Of a stretch of 64,000 bases of DNA, positions 33,431 to 42,360 are shown piece by piece. Position 1 is the stretch's first letter. Each line of letters begins with the position of its first letter. Under the pieces are notes generated by a model. The model worked only from the letters and a program-made list of their open reading frames with translations. It ran no database searches and was not told the origin of the DNA. A program made the translations under genes and the position numbers. This stretch comes from UBA6663 sp044226485 (GTDB taxonomy: Bacteria; Chloroflexota; Anaerolineae; Anaerolineales; UBA6663): assembly GCA_044226485.1 (NCBI GenBank), contig JBGAGY010000010.1, forward strand, positions 1 through 64,000. The letters are read 5' to 3'.

Positions 33431-34291
33431 ATGACAAGCATCCACACTGGGCCCAGCGCAAAAGACCAGGCGATGTTCGATCGGAGCCTCCGGGGGATAG
33501 GCGAGCCCTATCAGCTCGGCCCTGATTCCCTGCAACGCCCGGACGTCCCGCGGGGCACGATCACGGTTCATCACTGGCGCAGCCCGAACGTTTATCCGGC
33601 CACAGAGCGCGACTACTGGCTCTACGTCCCGCGGCAATACGAGGCGAGCAGACCCGCCTGTCTCATGGTCTTTCAGGACGGGCCGACGTATATGAGCGCC
33701 GAGATCGCGGCGCCGACGGTCTTCGACAACCTGATCCACAGTGGCGAGATGCCTGTGACCCTTGGGCTGTTCGTCAACCCCGGTGACCGCGGTCCCGGCA
33801 CTCCCTTTTTCGGCGGCTCGGATAATCGGAGCTTTGAGTACGACTCGCTCAGCGATCAATACGCGCGGCTGCTGATTGAGGAGTTGATCCCCGAGGTGTC
33901 GAAGCATTACGCGATCACGTCGGATCCTGAAGGGCGCGCGATCTGCGGCCTGAGTTCCGGCGGCATCTGCGCTTTCACCGTCGCCTGGCAACGGCCCGAC
34001 GCCTTCCGCAAAGTCGTCGCCCACTGCGGAAGCTTCACGAACATGCGCGGCGGCCACGTCTATCCGTCGCTCATCCGCAAGACCGACCCGAAGCCTTTGC
34101 GGGTCTTTCTCCAGTCAGGTACCAATGACCTCGACGTCATCTTCGGCAACTGGCCGCTCGCCAACCAGGACATGGCAGCCGCGCTCGCGTATCAGAACTA
34201 CGACTATCGTTTCGTGATGGGTGAGGGTGGCCACAACCTCAGGCACGGCGGCTCGATCTTCCCCGAGACCCTGCGTTGGCTTTGGCGCTGA
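33431..34291 (+). CDS. Enterochelin-esterase-like alpha/beta hydrolase
   Basis: 286 residues. The esterase D / Fes-type fold is shown by ERDYWLYVPRQY, MVFQDGPTYM, the nucleophile Ser175 in ICGLSSGG and the catalytic His in EGGHNLRHGG near the end. Proteins of this kind hydrolyse esters of sugars or siderophores. No siderophore gene is near, so a general esterase role is safest. The ATG at 33431 follows AAGGGAGAAG. Confidence 0.9.
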   Translation: MTSIHTGPSAKDQAMFDRSLRGIGEPYQLGPDSLQRPDVPRGTITVHHWRSPNVYPATERDYWLYVPRQYEASRPACLMVFQDGPTYMSAEIAAPTVFDNLIHSGEMPVTLGLFVNPGDRGPGTPFFGGSDNRSFEYDSLSDQYARLLIEELIPEVSKHYAITSDPEGRAICGLSSGGICAFTVAWQRPDAFRKVVAHCGSFTNMRGGHVYPSLIRKTDPKPLRVFLQSGTNDLDVIFGNWPLANQDMAAALAYQNYDYRFVMGEGGHNLRHGGSIFPETLRWLWR

Positions 34292-34530
34292 AAGAGCCCA
34301 CGGCATGGGCGCCGGTTGTCCCGACGGCCCTTTCGGCCACGCCTGTCAGGACCGGAAACGATCTCACGAAAGGAGATCGCTTGTGCTGAATCGGTTCGCG
34401 GAGTGACGGCCTGATAAAACCATCGCCGCTTATGGGCGCGGCGATTGCCTGATCCATTGACATCTTTTCGCGCAACTCCGAATCTTGCGGTAGAGTTGCG
34501 GCCAACTCCCGACGAAAGAGCCATCTTCCT

Positions 34531-35277
34531 ATGAGCCTGCCGCCCTCCAACCAGCCGCGCGCCGATTATGTTGCCGCCGTCGATCACGTCATCCGGGAAC
34601 GACGCACACTGAAGGTGATGCGGGATCCGAATGACTGCCAGGAGCTGCCCGCGGACGTCGCGGCCGATCTCTACGCCTCGCTGCGCGACAGCATCGAGGT
34701 TGCCGGTTGGGCGCCCTTTCACAAGCCGGCGCACAAAGAAGCCCATCTGGCTCAGGGCCACGCATCGGTTGTTCCGTGGCGCTTCTATGTGCTCGAGAAG
34801 CCGACGTGCTGCGCGTTGCTGGGGCGGATCAAGTCATTGGCGCAGGCTCAGGCCGACAGCAAGTGGTCGCGCGCCTGGGAGAGCAAGATCCCGCGCATCC
34901 TGTCAGGCTCAGGCGCTGTGGTGCTCGCCACCTGGCTGCCTGATCCGTCGGCCACGGGCGGCGCGCCCGAGCTCACCGAGAACAACCAGGAGCACATCGC
35001 CGCGGCGTCGGCCGCCGTGCAGAACCTGCTCCTTGCGGCTGAGGCGCGTGGCCTGCGCACGTATTGGGCCTCGGGCGGCATATTGAAGGACAAAGACGTG
35101 TTCGGCTGGCTGGGCATCCCTGCCAACCAGATCCTGCTGGGCGCGATTTTCATGGCGCCGACGGAGTTGCCGCACGACGTGCTCGAGACAGGAAGCTGGC
35201 GCGAGAAGCGCGGCGAGCCGTCGAACTGGTCGGTCTGGATCGAGCCCAACCAGCTGGCCGGGACCGCCGCCGACTGA
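34531..35277 (+). CDS. Nitroreductase-family flavoprotein
   Basis: 248 residues. The start DHVIRERRTLK and the first helix are those of FMN-dependent nitroreductases. Further signs are ASAAVQNLLLAAEARGLRTYW (NAD(P)H-side helix) and an acidic C-terminal end. It probably reduces nitro, quinone or flavin-like substrates. The gap 34292-34530 holds no gene that I can support; the start at 34531 has a weak binding site. Confidence 0.85.
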   Translation: MSLPPSNQPRADYVAAVDHVIRERRTLKVMRDPNDCQELPADVAADLYASLRDSIEVAGWAPFHKPAHKEAHLAQGHASVVPWRFYVLEKPTCCALLGRIKSLAQAQADSKWSRAWESKIPRILSGSGAVVLATWLPDPSATGGAPELTENNQEHIAAASAAVQNLLLAAEARGLRTYWASGGILKDKDVFGWLGIPANQILLGAIFMAPTELPHDVLETGSWREKRGEPSNWSVWIEPNQLAGTAAD

Positions 35278-35290
35278 AAGCCACCACGTC

Positions 35291-35830
35291 TCACGCCGGA
35301 GCGCTTCTGGGCTTGATGCTCCAGACCCTGTACGCTTCGACAGCGATGAGGCTGCCCGCGATGGCGAGGTAGAGCCAGAACCCCCACAGCGCCTGAGGCG
35401 GCATAGTCGCCGCGTAAGGAAGCAGGATCGCCAGGGGCAGCAACCCGCCGACGAGGATGGCGAGCGGCAGCCAGGTTCGTGCGGGTCCGTTGCGCGGCCC
35501 ACCGTCGAGCGCGAGCATCACGATCGGCGCGAGGATCAGCAGCGCTGCGCTGGCCATCAGCACGCGGCCGATCCCTTCGGGCACGACGCTTCGGATGGGC
35601 TTGGCGTTGTTGCCGCCGAACAGCGCTTCCTGAAGGATCCCCACGACGACCGAGGCGCCAGAGTAGGACTGGCCGCAGAAGTCGCCGACGAGGCGAACGA
35701 AGGGTTTCTCACAGGTGTATTCGGCCGGCACGTTGATCAGGTCATACGACCACGGCCCCAGTAAGGCCAGGCCGAACAGAGCGAGGGCGACCCAGCGAGA
35801 GGCAGGCTGAGGCATTCTGAGGCGGCTCAT
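35291..35830 (-). CDS. Four-helix membrane protein of unknown family
   Basis: 179 residues, with predicted helices about 13-31, 89-110, 122-140 and 148-166. A long extracellular loop after the first helix has the cysteines TCEKP and DFCG, which could form a disulfide. The start ATG at 35830 overlaps the upstream gene as ATGA and also has AAGGAGG. Same operon as the protein at 35827. Confidence 0.75.
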   Translation of the reverse strand: MSRLRMPQPASRWVALALFGLALLGPWSYDLINVPAEYTCEKPFVRLVGDFCGQSYSGASVVVGILQEALFGGNNAKPIRSVVPEGIGRVLMASAALLILAPIVMLALDGGPRNGPARTWLPLAILVGGLLPLAILLPYAATMPPQALWGFWLYLAIAGSLIAVEAYRVWSIKPRSAPA

Positions 35831-36663
35831 CTGGTTCCTCCTTGAGGGGATACATCGGGGCTCGCGGCAACACTCCATCGGCCCGTTGCGGCATCGTAGT
35901 CGATCCAGCAATCGACTGCATATGCCCGATCCTCTTTGAAGCTGAAGGCCACCCGCGAAACTCCGATACGCAGTCCGTGATCGCTTGCGAGTGTGTGTTG
36001 TTCGAGGATGGTGACGGCCGGTCGACCGGCGCGCACGCTGTCGAATAACGCACGAGGCGGCGCGACGACGTCGTTATCTCGGCCACAGCGCTGTGGCCAC
36101 AGAGCCAGGGCGTAGCCTTGTAGCGTCCGGCCGAACAGATCCGCTGCCCAGGCTGCGTTTGCTGCCACGGCCGTGACGTAGCAGTCGTCGTGGCTCATCA
36201 GGAACAGGCGCGAGCCCGGCAGAGTCGCGAGCGCAGGGGGCTCAGATGCCTCCCTGAAGGCCAGAACCGCCGCGATGATGGCGTCCTCCCGCCAACCGGC
36301 CCTCACGTCGAAGCAGCTGAGCTCGTAGTGTGAGAAGGTCTCGAGCAGCGCCGCCAGAGAGCGGGATTCGAGGATGATCGTGCGCGAGTCGATCGCAATG
36401 TGCGGAAGCCCGACGGCGGCGGCCAGGTCTGTGAGCGCCATCGGCTCATCGGTGACAGGATCGAGACTCGAGGCCTGGCTGACGCCGAACACCACCAGGT
36501 TCTCCGACGCTTCGTCCTCGATCAGATCGCAGATGTCGAGGATGCGTTGAGGCCACAGCCTGATGACGGTCCCGTCGCCCGTCGTCGCCATCGACAGACT
36601 GAACGGAAAGAACGCGCCGCCAAGGCCAACGCGATTGATCGTGAAAGCATTTGTCGTGGACAC
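35827..36663 (-). CDS. Uncharacterised soluble protein
   Basis: 278 residues, no signal peptide or membrane helix. It has a repeated strand-helix pattern and ends with a segment rich in aromatic residues (AYAVDCWIDYDAATGRW). I do not recognise the family. It is the first gene of a two-gene unit with the membrane protein at 35291; their four-base overlap suggests equal production and perhaps contact. Confidence 0.65.
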   Translation of the reverse strand: MSTTNAFTINRVGLGGAFFPFSLSMATTGDGTVIRLWPQRILDICDLIEDEASENLVVFGVSQASSLDPVTDEPMALTDLAAAVGLPHIAIDSRTIILESRSLAALLETFSHYELSCFDVRAGWREDAIIAAVLAFREASEPPALATLPGSRLFLMSHDDCYVTAVAANAAWAADLFGRTLQGYALALWPQRCGRDNDVVAPPRALFDSVRAGRPAVTILEQHTLASDHGLRIGVSRVAFSFKEDRAYAVDCWIDYDAATGRWSVAASPDVSPQGGTR

Positions 36664-36731
36664 TGTGGATCCAGTCTACACGAAGGCGAATGCGAACGAG
36701 TCGGTCCACATCGTCGCCCTGGTTGCGGGCC

Positions 36732-36761
36732 TTGACAACCGACCGGCCGCTCTGCTATAGC
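36732..36761 (+). promoter_or_regulatory. Sigma-70-type promoter of the PRPP synthetase gene
   Basis: TTGACA at 36732-36737 and TATAGC at 36756-36761 are separated by 18 bases. It is about 55 bases upstream of the prs start. Confidence 0.75.
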
Positions 36762-36815
36762 TGAGTGCGCAGCCCCTTCCGCCCACAAGAAGCCTGACCA
36801 GACAAGGATCAACGA

Positions 36816-37772
36816 ATGGTCACCAATCGACATCCCCTGGCCGTATTTGCCGGAGCGAACACGCGTCCGCTGGGGAAGGAGATCGCCGACCTCCTCGGCG
36901 TTGAGCTCGGCCGCTCGATCACGACCCGCCTGGCAGACAGCGAGATCCACGTCGAGATCGACGAAGTCGTGCGCGACAAAGACATCTTTTTTGTCCAGTC
37001 GTGTTCGGCGCCCGTCAACGACTCGGTGATCGAGTTGCTGTTTTACCTGGATGCCTTTCGTCGGGCCAGCGTCAACTCCGTCAGCGCCGTGGTGCCGTAT
37101 TTTCCGTACGCGCGGCAGGAGCGCATGGCTCGCGGCCGCGAGTCGATCAGCGCCCGCGTGGTCGCTGACGCGATCGAACAAAGCGGGGCGCGGCGCGTGA
37201 TCTACGTCGACATCCACAACAGCGCGATCCAGGGCTTCTTCCGCATCCCGGCCGACCCGCTCAGCGCGATCCCGACGTTGTGCGGACCGCTCTCGGCGCC
37301 TGAATACGCCAACGCCGCGATCGTCAGCCCGGATGTGGGGCGGGCGAAGATGGCCGGCCAGTACGCGACGAAACTCGGGCTGCCGCTCGTGATCATGCAC
37401 AAGCGCCGCCAGAGTTTCACGCGCGCGACAGCGTCGCACGTGGTCGGCGACATCCGCGGCCTGCGCCCGATCGTCATCGACGACCTGATCGCGGGTGGCA
37501 GCATCCTCGACGAGCTGGATATGCTCTACGATGCCGGCGCCGAGGGCACCGCCACCTACGCGATCACGCATCCCGTCCTGCTGCCGAGTGCCGTCCGGCG
37601 CATTGAGGAAGACGAACGGATCGAGCGCGTCTATGTCTCAAACACGCTGCCGCTGACCGACGAGCAACGCAGCGACAAGATCGTGACGCTCTCGGTGGCC
37701 CCACTCATCGCCGACGTCATCCGCAAGATCCATACGGGCGAGTCGATCTCGAATCGGATCGTCCTGTCATGA
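36816..37772 (+). CDS. prs: Ribose-phosphate pyrophosphokinase
   Basis: 318 residues, the normal length. It makes PRPP from ribose 5-phosphate and ATP for nucleotide, histidine and tryptophan synthesis. Visible parts are the N-terminal FAGANTRPLGKEIADLLG, the SAPVNDSVIELL strand, the flexible loop YFPYARQERMARGRESIS (95-112), metal-site His134 region VDIHNS and a PRPP loop VIDDLIAGGSI. That loop differs slightly from the common DD(M/I)IDTGGT. ATG 36816 follows CAAGGA. Confidence 0.93.
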   Translation: MVTNRHPLAVFAGANTRPLGKEIADLLGVELGRSITTRLADSEIHVEIDEVVRDKDIFFVQSCSAPVNDSVIELLFYLDAFRRASVNSVSAVVPYFPYARQERMARGRESISARVVADAIEQSGARRVIYVDIHNSAIQGFFRIPADPLSAIPTLCGPLSAPEYANAAIVSPDVGRAKMAGQYATKLGLPLVIMHKRRQSFTRATASHVVGDIRGLRPIVIDDLIAGGSILDELDMLYDAGAEGTATYAITHPVLLPSAVRRIEEDERIERVYVSNTLPLTDEQRSDKIVTLSVAPLIADVIRKIHTGESISNRIVLS

Positions 37773-37850
37773 GCGCATTCGGCGCGAACGGCGTGGGTGG
37801 CGCCGGACGCCGGTCTGGCGGCCCGAATCTTCCGAACTGTGAGGCGCTGA

Positions 37851-38456
37851 TCAGCGGCTCAAGCCAGTTTGAACGTCAGTGTCGGTTTCACCGCGAGCCT
37901 TGACGTTGCCGGCGCTCGACACAAGGGCCCGCAGCCACCGCAGCGCCAAACCGGTGTCGAAATCGGCCGAACGTTTCTCGAGATAGTCGAGTTCGAGCTC
38001 CTGGTTGAGCGCCGGATGGGTCACGCGCAACGGCGTCCACTGACGACCCAGTTTGAGGACCGCATAATTCAGCAGGCCAGGCCTGACGCTGACATAGCGT
38101 TGCCAGACAGGGTCGCGAAGATCGACGACGTCGACCTCCATCGCGCGTGGTCCGACGATCGACACATCGCCCTTCAGAAGATTGAACAGCTGTGGAAGAT
38201 GGTCAAGCGAGACATCGCGCACGGCGCGTCCGACGCGCGTGAGCCGATCAGCCGGCGCGAGTGCTTCGGAAAGGACCGACAGCGTGCGGAACCCGTACAG
38301 ATAGAAGGGGCGGCCGCCTTTGCCGATGACGTGACGGTTATAAAAGGCCGGCCCGCGTGAGTCGACCCGGATGGCCAGCGCCAAGACGGCCATGATCGGG
38401 CCCAGGACGATCAGCCCCAACACAGCGACCATCAAGTCGATCGTGCGACGCACCAT
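37851..38456 (-). CDS. Monotopic phosphoglycosyl transferase homologue with altered catalytic dyad
   Basis: 201 residues of the bacterial sugar-transferase (PglC/WcaJ catalytic-domain) family. The N-terminal re-entrant helix (about 4-30) is followed by FYNRHVIGKGGRPFYLYGFRTL, the expected soluble core, and SIVGPRA. The usual LDELPQ motif with the Asp-Glu dyad reads LDHLPQL here (Asp85, His86), and the Lys of the KFRTM motif is Gly. So activity is doubtful or the chemistry is changed. It stands alone, without other glycan genes. Confidence 0.82.
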   Translation of the reverse strand: MVRRTIDLMVAVLGLIVLGPIMAVLALAIRVDSRGPAFYNRHVIGKGGRPFYLYGFRTLSVLSEALAPADRLTRVGRAVRDVSLDHLPQLFNLLKGDVSIVGPRAMEVDVVDLRDPVWQRYVSVRPGLLNYAVLKLGRQWTPLRVTHPALNQELELDYLEKRSADFDTGLALRWLRALVSSAGNVKARGETDTDVQTGLSR

Positions 38457-38486
38457 GCGGTTGGCTCCAGGGCTCCGCTGGATCTT

Positions 38487-39032
38487 TCACTTCTTCGCCT
38501 TGTCGGCCAGTGAGCGGATCCGGGTGAGGTCGAGCTGGCCCTTGGCGCCCCAGCCTCTCTCGCCTTCCGGCACGCTCGGCCGGAAGTCTTCGTACAGCGC
38601 ATAAGCCTGTTGCTCGAGGCGTCTGGGTGGATAGGCCCTGGCCAGCGTCTTCATCGCGTCTTCGACCTCGTCATACGACTCGCCGAACTTCTGCGCCAGA
38701 TAGCGCTGGACGCTGTCGGGGTCGATGGCGCTGCCCTTGATCGTAGCACGGACGCCGCCGGAAACTTTGATGGTCGGCACCGGACGGCCCAGGACATTGA
38801 CCATGGTGACTTCGCCTTCGGCGGCGTGGGTTCTGCCCTGGCTGTCCTTCTCTTGCTTCTCGACTTCGTGGAAGATCCCGAGCCGGCGACCTTTCGATTG
38901 AGCGTTGAGACCGGCCACGGCTTTGCCCAGCGTCAGAGCCTCCGCGCGATCGTACCCGAGCCGCTCCGCCACGATGGTGGCCCAAAGAGTCAGAACCGGC
39001 GCGCGATTCACTTTGACGATTGGGTGAGGCAT
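38487..39032 (-). CDS. Conserved hypothetical protein
   Basis: 181 residues, soluble and basic. The start HPIVKVNRAPVLTLWATIVAE is helical; the middle is strand-like (GEVTMVNVLGRPVPTIKVSG); the end is helical and Lys/Arg-rich. I have no named family for it. It could be a nucleic-acid-associated protein from its charge, but this is a guess. Confidence 0.65.
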   Translation of the reverse strand: MPHPIVKVNRAPVLTLWATIVAERLGYDRAEALTLGKAVAGLNAQSKGRRLGIFHEVEKQEKDSQGRTHAAEGEVTMVNVLGRPVPTIKVSGGVRATIKGSAIDPDSVQRYLAQKFGESYDEVEDAMKTLARAYPPRRLEQQAYALYEDFRPSVPEGERGWGAKGQLDLTRIRSLADKAKK

Positions 39033-39112
39033 AGCTTTCCTCCCGATACACCGAGCGGTGAACAGGGTGCCTGCGGAAAAGATAGCACGTCGCGGCAGGG
39101 TAAGGGGCTCGA

Positions 39113-39742
39113 CTACGGACAGGCGTGATCGGGCCTGAGACAGCCGATGGTCGGCAGCTCGCCGTCGACTTTGAGGTAATGACCTGTGGCATCGACGCCG
39201 TGGCCGAAGCCGCAGGCCGCGGCGTCGTCGTACTGCACGACTCGCGCGCCGTCCTCGGGGAAGAAATCGATAGTCAGGTGGCAGCTGCCCTGGGCGCCGT
39301 CGCCTTCGCGAGCGAAGAGCGCTGCGCCATCCACCATCGGCACGACGGCAGTGAGGTACCCGATATTGAACGACGGCTCACCGGTGTTGCACGACAACTC
39401 GAACTCCACCGCATGGCTGGCTTTCAGGGCGCGGTGGATCACGGCCAGCAGGCAGCGGCGCTGGCTGCCCTCCGACGCAAAGGCGTAGTGCCCGGTCAGG
39501 GATCCGACCTCGAAGGGCTGTGAGGCGATGTCCACCGTCGGCGTCACCGGACCTGCCACGCTCGCCAACCGCGTCACCTCGACAGTCACCGGCACGACCT
39601 CGGTCGCCATGACCAGCCGCGTCACCTCGACCGGCGCGGGTTGGCGCGAAACGCAAGCGGCCAGCGCCAGCGCGGCGACGGTGATCAGACCCGCTGACCG
39701 GCGAAGGAGATATCGCCCGAACGTGGCGACCCTGTGTTGCAT
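39113..39742 (-). CDS. Lipoprotein with a conserved Cys-containing domain
   Basis: 209 residues. The lipobox ALAAC places the lipid at Cys30, followed by EVTRL-type repeats often seen in Chloroflexota lipoproteins. The mature domain (about 70-205) has a GHYAF opening, FELSCNTGEPSFNIGYL, CHLTIDFF and AACGFGHGVDATGHY. I do not know the function. It is 30 bases downstream of the TetR gene and may be co-transcribed with it. Confidence 0.75.
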   Translation of the reverse strand: MQHRVATFGRYLLRRSAGLITVAALALAACVSRQPAPVEVTRLVMATEVVPVTVEVTRLASVAGPVTPTVDIASQPFEVGSLTGHYAFASEGSQRRCLLAVIHRALKASHAVEFELSCNTGEPSFNIGYLTAVVPMVDGAALFAREGDGAQGSCHLTIDFFPEDGARVVQYDDAAACGFGHGVDATGHYLKVDGELPTIGCLRPDHACP

Positions 39743-39772
39743 GCGATCGCTGTGATGAATCGGCCGGCCCCG

Positions 39773-40366
39773 TTACCGGCTCGCGGTGTTGGCGATCCCG
39801 TTGAGGAAGATCGACGTGACCGCCTCGATCGTCTCGGCCGGAAGCGGCTTGTTGCCCGTGTGAGTCGGATAGAAGTACGGGTACATCATCCCAAGCAGAG
39901 CCCAGGCGACGATCTCGGCGTTCTCGGCCTTGAACTCGCCGCTGTCCATCCCGGCCCGCACAAGAGCCTTGACCTTGCCGATGAACTTTTCCTGGTAGAC
40001 CTTGCCGAAGGCCTTGCGCGAGGCTGTGCTCAGCTGGCCCATCTCCTGGCTGCCCAGGCGGATGATGGCCCGCTCTTCAGCCAGTTGCTCGAGCACGTAA
40101 CGCACGAACTGGCGGATGCGCTCGGCTGATGACACAGGCAGCGCGGCGATCCGATCGAGCTCGACCTCCAAGGCCTCGAGGTAAGGGAGCAGGATCGCGA
40201 GGAAGAGCTCCTCTTTGTCCTTGAAGTGGTAATACAGGGCGGCTTTCGAGACGCCTACCGCCTCGGCGATTTCGCGCATCGCCAGGCCGTGGTAACCGCT
40301 GGCGATGAATTTCCGTTGGGCAATGGCCAGGATCTGGCCGCGCAGGGCCGGCTCGGGCTGTGTCAT
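39773..40366 (-). CDS. TetR-family regulator
   Basis: 197 residues. The N-terminal helix-turn-helix (about 9-55) reads IAQRKFIASGYHGLAMREIA and VGVSKAALYYHFKDKEELF. The C-terminal ligand domain is helical. It is the natural candidate to repress the nearby HsmA/MFS efflux genes, whose promoter contains a TetR-like dyad at 42315-42334. The ATG at 40366 is preferred over an upstream start that falls close to the hairpin at 40412. Confidence 0.9.
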   Translation of the reverse strand: MTQPEPALRGQILAIAQRKFIASGYHGLAMREIAEAVGVSKAALYYHFKDKEELFLAILLPYLEALEVELDRIAALPVSSAERIRQFVRYVLEQLAEERAIIRLGSQEMGQLSTASRKAFGKVYQEKFIGKVKALVRAGMDSGEFKAENAEIVAWALLGMMYPYFYPTHTGNKPLPAETIEAVTSIFLNGIANTASR

Positions 40367-40411
40367 AAATGGATTGTATATCGAGGCGTCGAAATGCGAT
40401 GAATGCGGAAC

Positions 40412-40491
40412 GGACTTTCCCACAGATTGCGCAGGATTTGCGGCACAGGCCCCCCTCAGCCGCGAAGCCTGATCAATCTGTGGGAAAGTCC
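40412..40491. repeat. 18-bp inverted repeat between TetR and HsmA genes
   Basis: Arms 40412-40429 and 40474-40491 are perfect, with a 44-base loop holding a further weak stem. The arm has CAGATTGCGCAGGATTTGCG-like period-8 words. It lies between two minus-strand genes and may separate their transcripts. Confidence 0.88.
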
Positions 40492-40501
40492 CTGTCGGGA
40501 C

Positions 40502-40876
40502 TCACCGCATCATCGAACCGATCACGCCGCTGAAGAAGGCGACGAGCCAGAGCAACCAGACGGCGAGGCTGAAGCGGTGGAACGTCACGAGCACGCGCTC
40601 CTGCTTGAGGAGCAGCGCCACAGTGGCCCACAACGTATGAGCGAGCATGAACACGATGCCCAGGGCGCCGGTGATGCCATGAAAGTCGAACTGCATCGAC
40701 CCGGCCATCACGCCCATCAAGGTCGTGCCGGTGGTGTCGAAGATCAGGCCCAGCCAGAACAGCACCAGATGCCAGGTCTTGAGCCGGCCGGCGAAGCGCT
40801 CGGCCCAGACGGCGACCGTGTAAAGAGTCAGGGCCGACAACATACACGCGACGGCCGCGATCAGGTTCGCGCTCAT
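40502..40876 (-). CDS. HsmA-family membrane protein
   Basis: 124 residues, four membrane helices (about 4-26, 36-57, 68-90, 100-120). The sequence matches the small HsmA (TIGR03987) type: ALTLYTVAVWAERFAGRLKTWH and LIFDTTGTTLMG. The role of the family is not well known, though it is found beside efflux genes. Its ATG overlaps the MFS stop as ATGA, so the two are coupled. Confidence 0.8.
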   Translation of the reverse strand: MSANLIAAVACMLSALTLYTVAVWAERFAGRLKTWHLVLFWLGLIFDTTGTTLMGVMAGSMQFDFHGITGALGIVFMLAHTLWATVALLLKQERVLVTFHRFSLAVWLLWLVAFFSGVIGSMMR

Positions 40877-42285
40877 GACGCCCTCTGCGCCGCCGTCGCG
40901 GCCACTGACGCCCGCTCTTGCTCGCGGTTCTTCAGCCCGAACGTCAGCACGACCATGATCAGCGCGATCACGCCGATCGCGAGATAGGACGAGCCGTACC
41001 CGCTGACCCCACCGCCGAGCGAGTCGGCCACGGCACCCACAAGCGCACTGCTGACCAGTTGGCCGACACTCGTGAACAGTGCCAGGGCACCCTGCGCCGT
41101 CGTTCGTTCAGAGGCAGCCGCCTCGTTGAGCATGATGTAGCGGACCGGAGCGCCCAGCAACGCCGAAAGGCCCAGGCCGACCACGGCGCCGGCTACGATG
41201 AAGGTCCAAAGCGAACCGGTCATGACCGGCCAGCTGAAGAGCAGCATGCCGACGGCCAGCAGTGCCGCGCCGCCGAGCACGACGGTCTTTGAACCGAAGC
41301 GGTCGAGCAGCCGGCCCACCGTGGGCGAGCCGACGGCCAGGGCCAGTACGACGGGCATCAACAAATAGCTGGCGCTGCGCTGATCGACGAGGCCGGGCAG
41401 GGCCGCGATCGCCAGCGAAGGAATGAAGACCATTCCGACCTCGCCAAGGCCGGCGCCGGCCGAGAGCAACCCGGCCAGCACGGTCTGACGCCGCTTGAAG
41501 AGATCGAGGTTGAGCACCGGATCGGCGGCGCGGCGCTCGACGAGCGGGAAGACCAGGGCCAGCACGATCGCCACCACAAGGAAGGGCCACACGTTCAGTG
41601 ACAGCAAACTCGTCATGAACGTCTGCGTGTCGATCTGGTTCAGGCCATAGGAGAGCGAGGCCAGCATCACGCCCAACACCGCCATGCCCAGCCAGTCGAA
41701 TGGCTTGCGCACCTCGGGGCGAGTGGCGGGCAGGAGGCGCAGCGCCATCACGGCCACCACTGCCGCGATCGGCAGGTTGACGATGAACAGCCACTGCCAG
41801 CCAGCCACGCTCAGCAGGATGCCGCCGAGGATCGGGCCAACCAGGAAGGCCAGGCCGAACACGGCGCCGATCAAGCCGAGTGCGCTGCCGCGCTTCTCGG
41901 GCGGGAAGGTGTCGCCAATGACAGCGCTCGCGACCGGGAAGATGCCGCCGGCGCCGAAGCCCTGCAAGGCGCGCCCGGCCAGGACGACGCCGAAGAGGTT
42001 CGTCGGCGCCAGCGCCACAACCAGCGAGCCCAACGCGAAGAGGACTACGTCGAGCACGTATACGGTCCGACGGCCAAAGGTGTCGGAGAGTTTGGCCATC
42101 AAGGGCGTGCCGATCAGGTTGAACAGCACGTAGATCGAGAAGGTCCAGGCCAGCAAACGATCGTCGACGCCGAAGGCGCTCTGGATCGCGGGCAGGGCGG
42201 GGGCCACGATGGCGATGTCGAGGGCGCCCATGAGGACGCCGAGAAAGAGCACGAGCAGGATCTGGTTACGGGTTTTGTCGTTCAT
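40873..42285 (-). CDS. MFS drug-efflux transporter, DHA2 (EmrB/QacA) type
   Basis: 470 residues, about 14 membrane helices. Signature parts are MGALDIAIVAPALPAIQ (helix 1, with the Asp of DHA2), LSDTFGRRTVYV (motif A), RALQGFGAGGIFPVASAVIGD (motif B) and GPILGGIL (motif C). It likely exports hydrophobic drugs or lipids with proton exchange. Start ATG 42285; the promoter with its TetR-type dyad is directly upstream. Coupled to HsmA downstream. Confidence 0.93.
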   Translation of the reverse strand: MNDKTRNQILLVLFLGVLMGALDIAIVAPALPAIQSAFGVDDRLLAWTFSIYVLFNLIGTPLMAKLSDTFGRRTVYVLDVVLFALGSLVVALAPTNLFGVVLAGRALQGFGAGGIFPVASAVIGDTFPPEKRGSALGLIGAVFGLAFLVGPILGGILLSVAGWQWLFIVNLPIAAVVAVMALRLLPATRPEVRKPFDWLGMAVLGVMLASLSYGLNQIDTQTFMTSLLSLNVWPFLVVAIVLALVFPLVERRAADPVLNLDLFKRRQTVLAGLLSAGAGLGEVGMVFIPSLAIAALPGLVDQRSASYLLMPVVLALAVGSPTVGRLLDRFGSKTVVLGGAALLAVGMLLFSWPVMTGSLWTFIVAGAVVGLGLSALLGAPVRYIMLNEAAASERTTAQGALALFTSVGQLVSSALVGAVADSLGGGVSGYGSSYLAIGVIALIMVVLTFGLKNREQERASVAATAAQRAS

Positions 42286-42314
42286 ATCTTCACGTTGAGA
42301 AGGCCGATCTCGAA

Positions 42315-42360
42315 CTGACCGACCGGTAAGTAAGTATAGCACGAGAGTCGAACCCGTCAA
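42315..42360 (-). promoter_or_regulatory. Promoter and TetR-type operator of the MFS/HsmA genes
   Basis: On the minus strand TTGACG (42360-42355), a 16-base spacer, and TATACT (42338-42333) form a good promoter. Overlapping and downstream of the -10 lies a 20-bp imperfect dyad (42315-42334) centred on ACCGGT with arms CTTACTT and its partner CGGTCAG. This is where a TetR repressor would block transcription. Confidence 0.75.

Noticed and set aside
34350..34410. A tiny frame after a good ribosome site (GAAAGGAGATCGCTTGTG)
   Set aside because: It stops after seven codons; too short to support, though it could be a leader peptide.
37490..37515. Unusual PRPP loop in prs (DDLIAGGSI)
   Set aside because: The changes are small and lie within what PRPP synthetases allow; the rest of the enzyme is normal.
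36522..37571. A long minus-strand frame opposite prs
   Set aside because: Antisense shadow of the well-supported PRPP synthetase gene; composition does not look like a protein.
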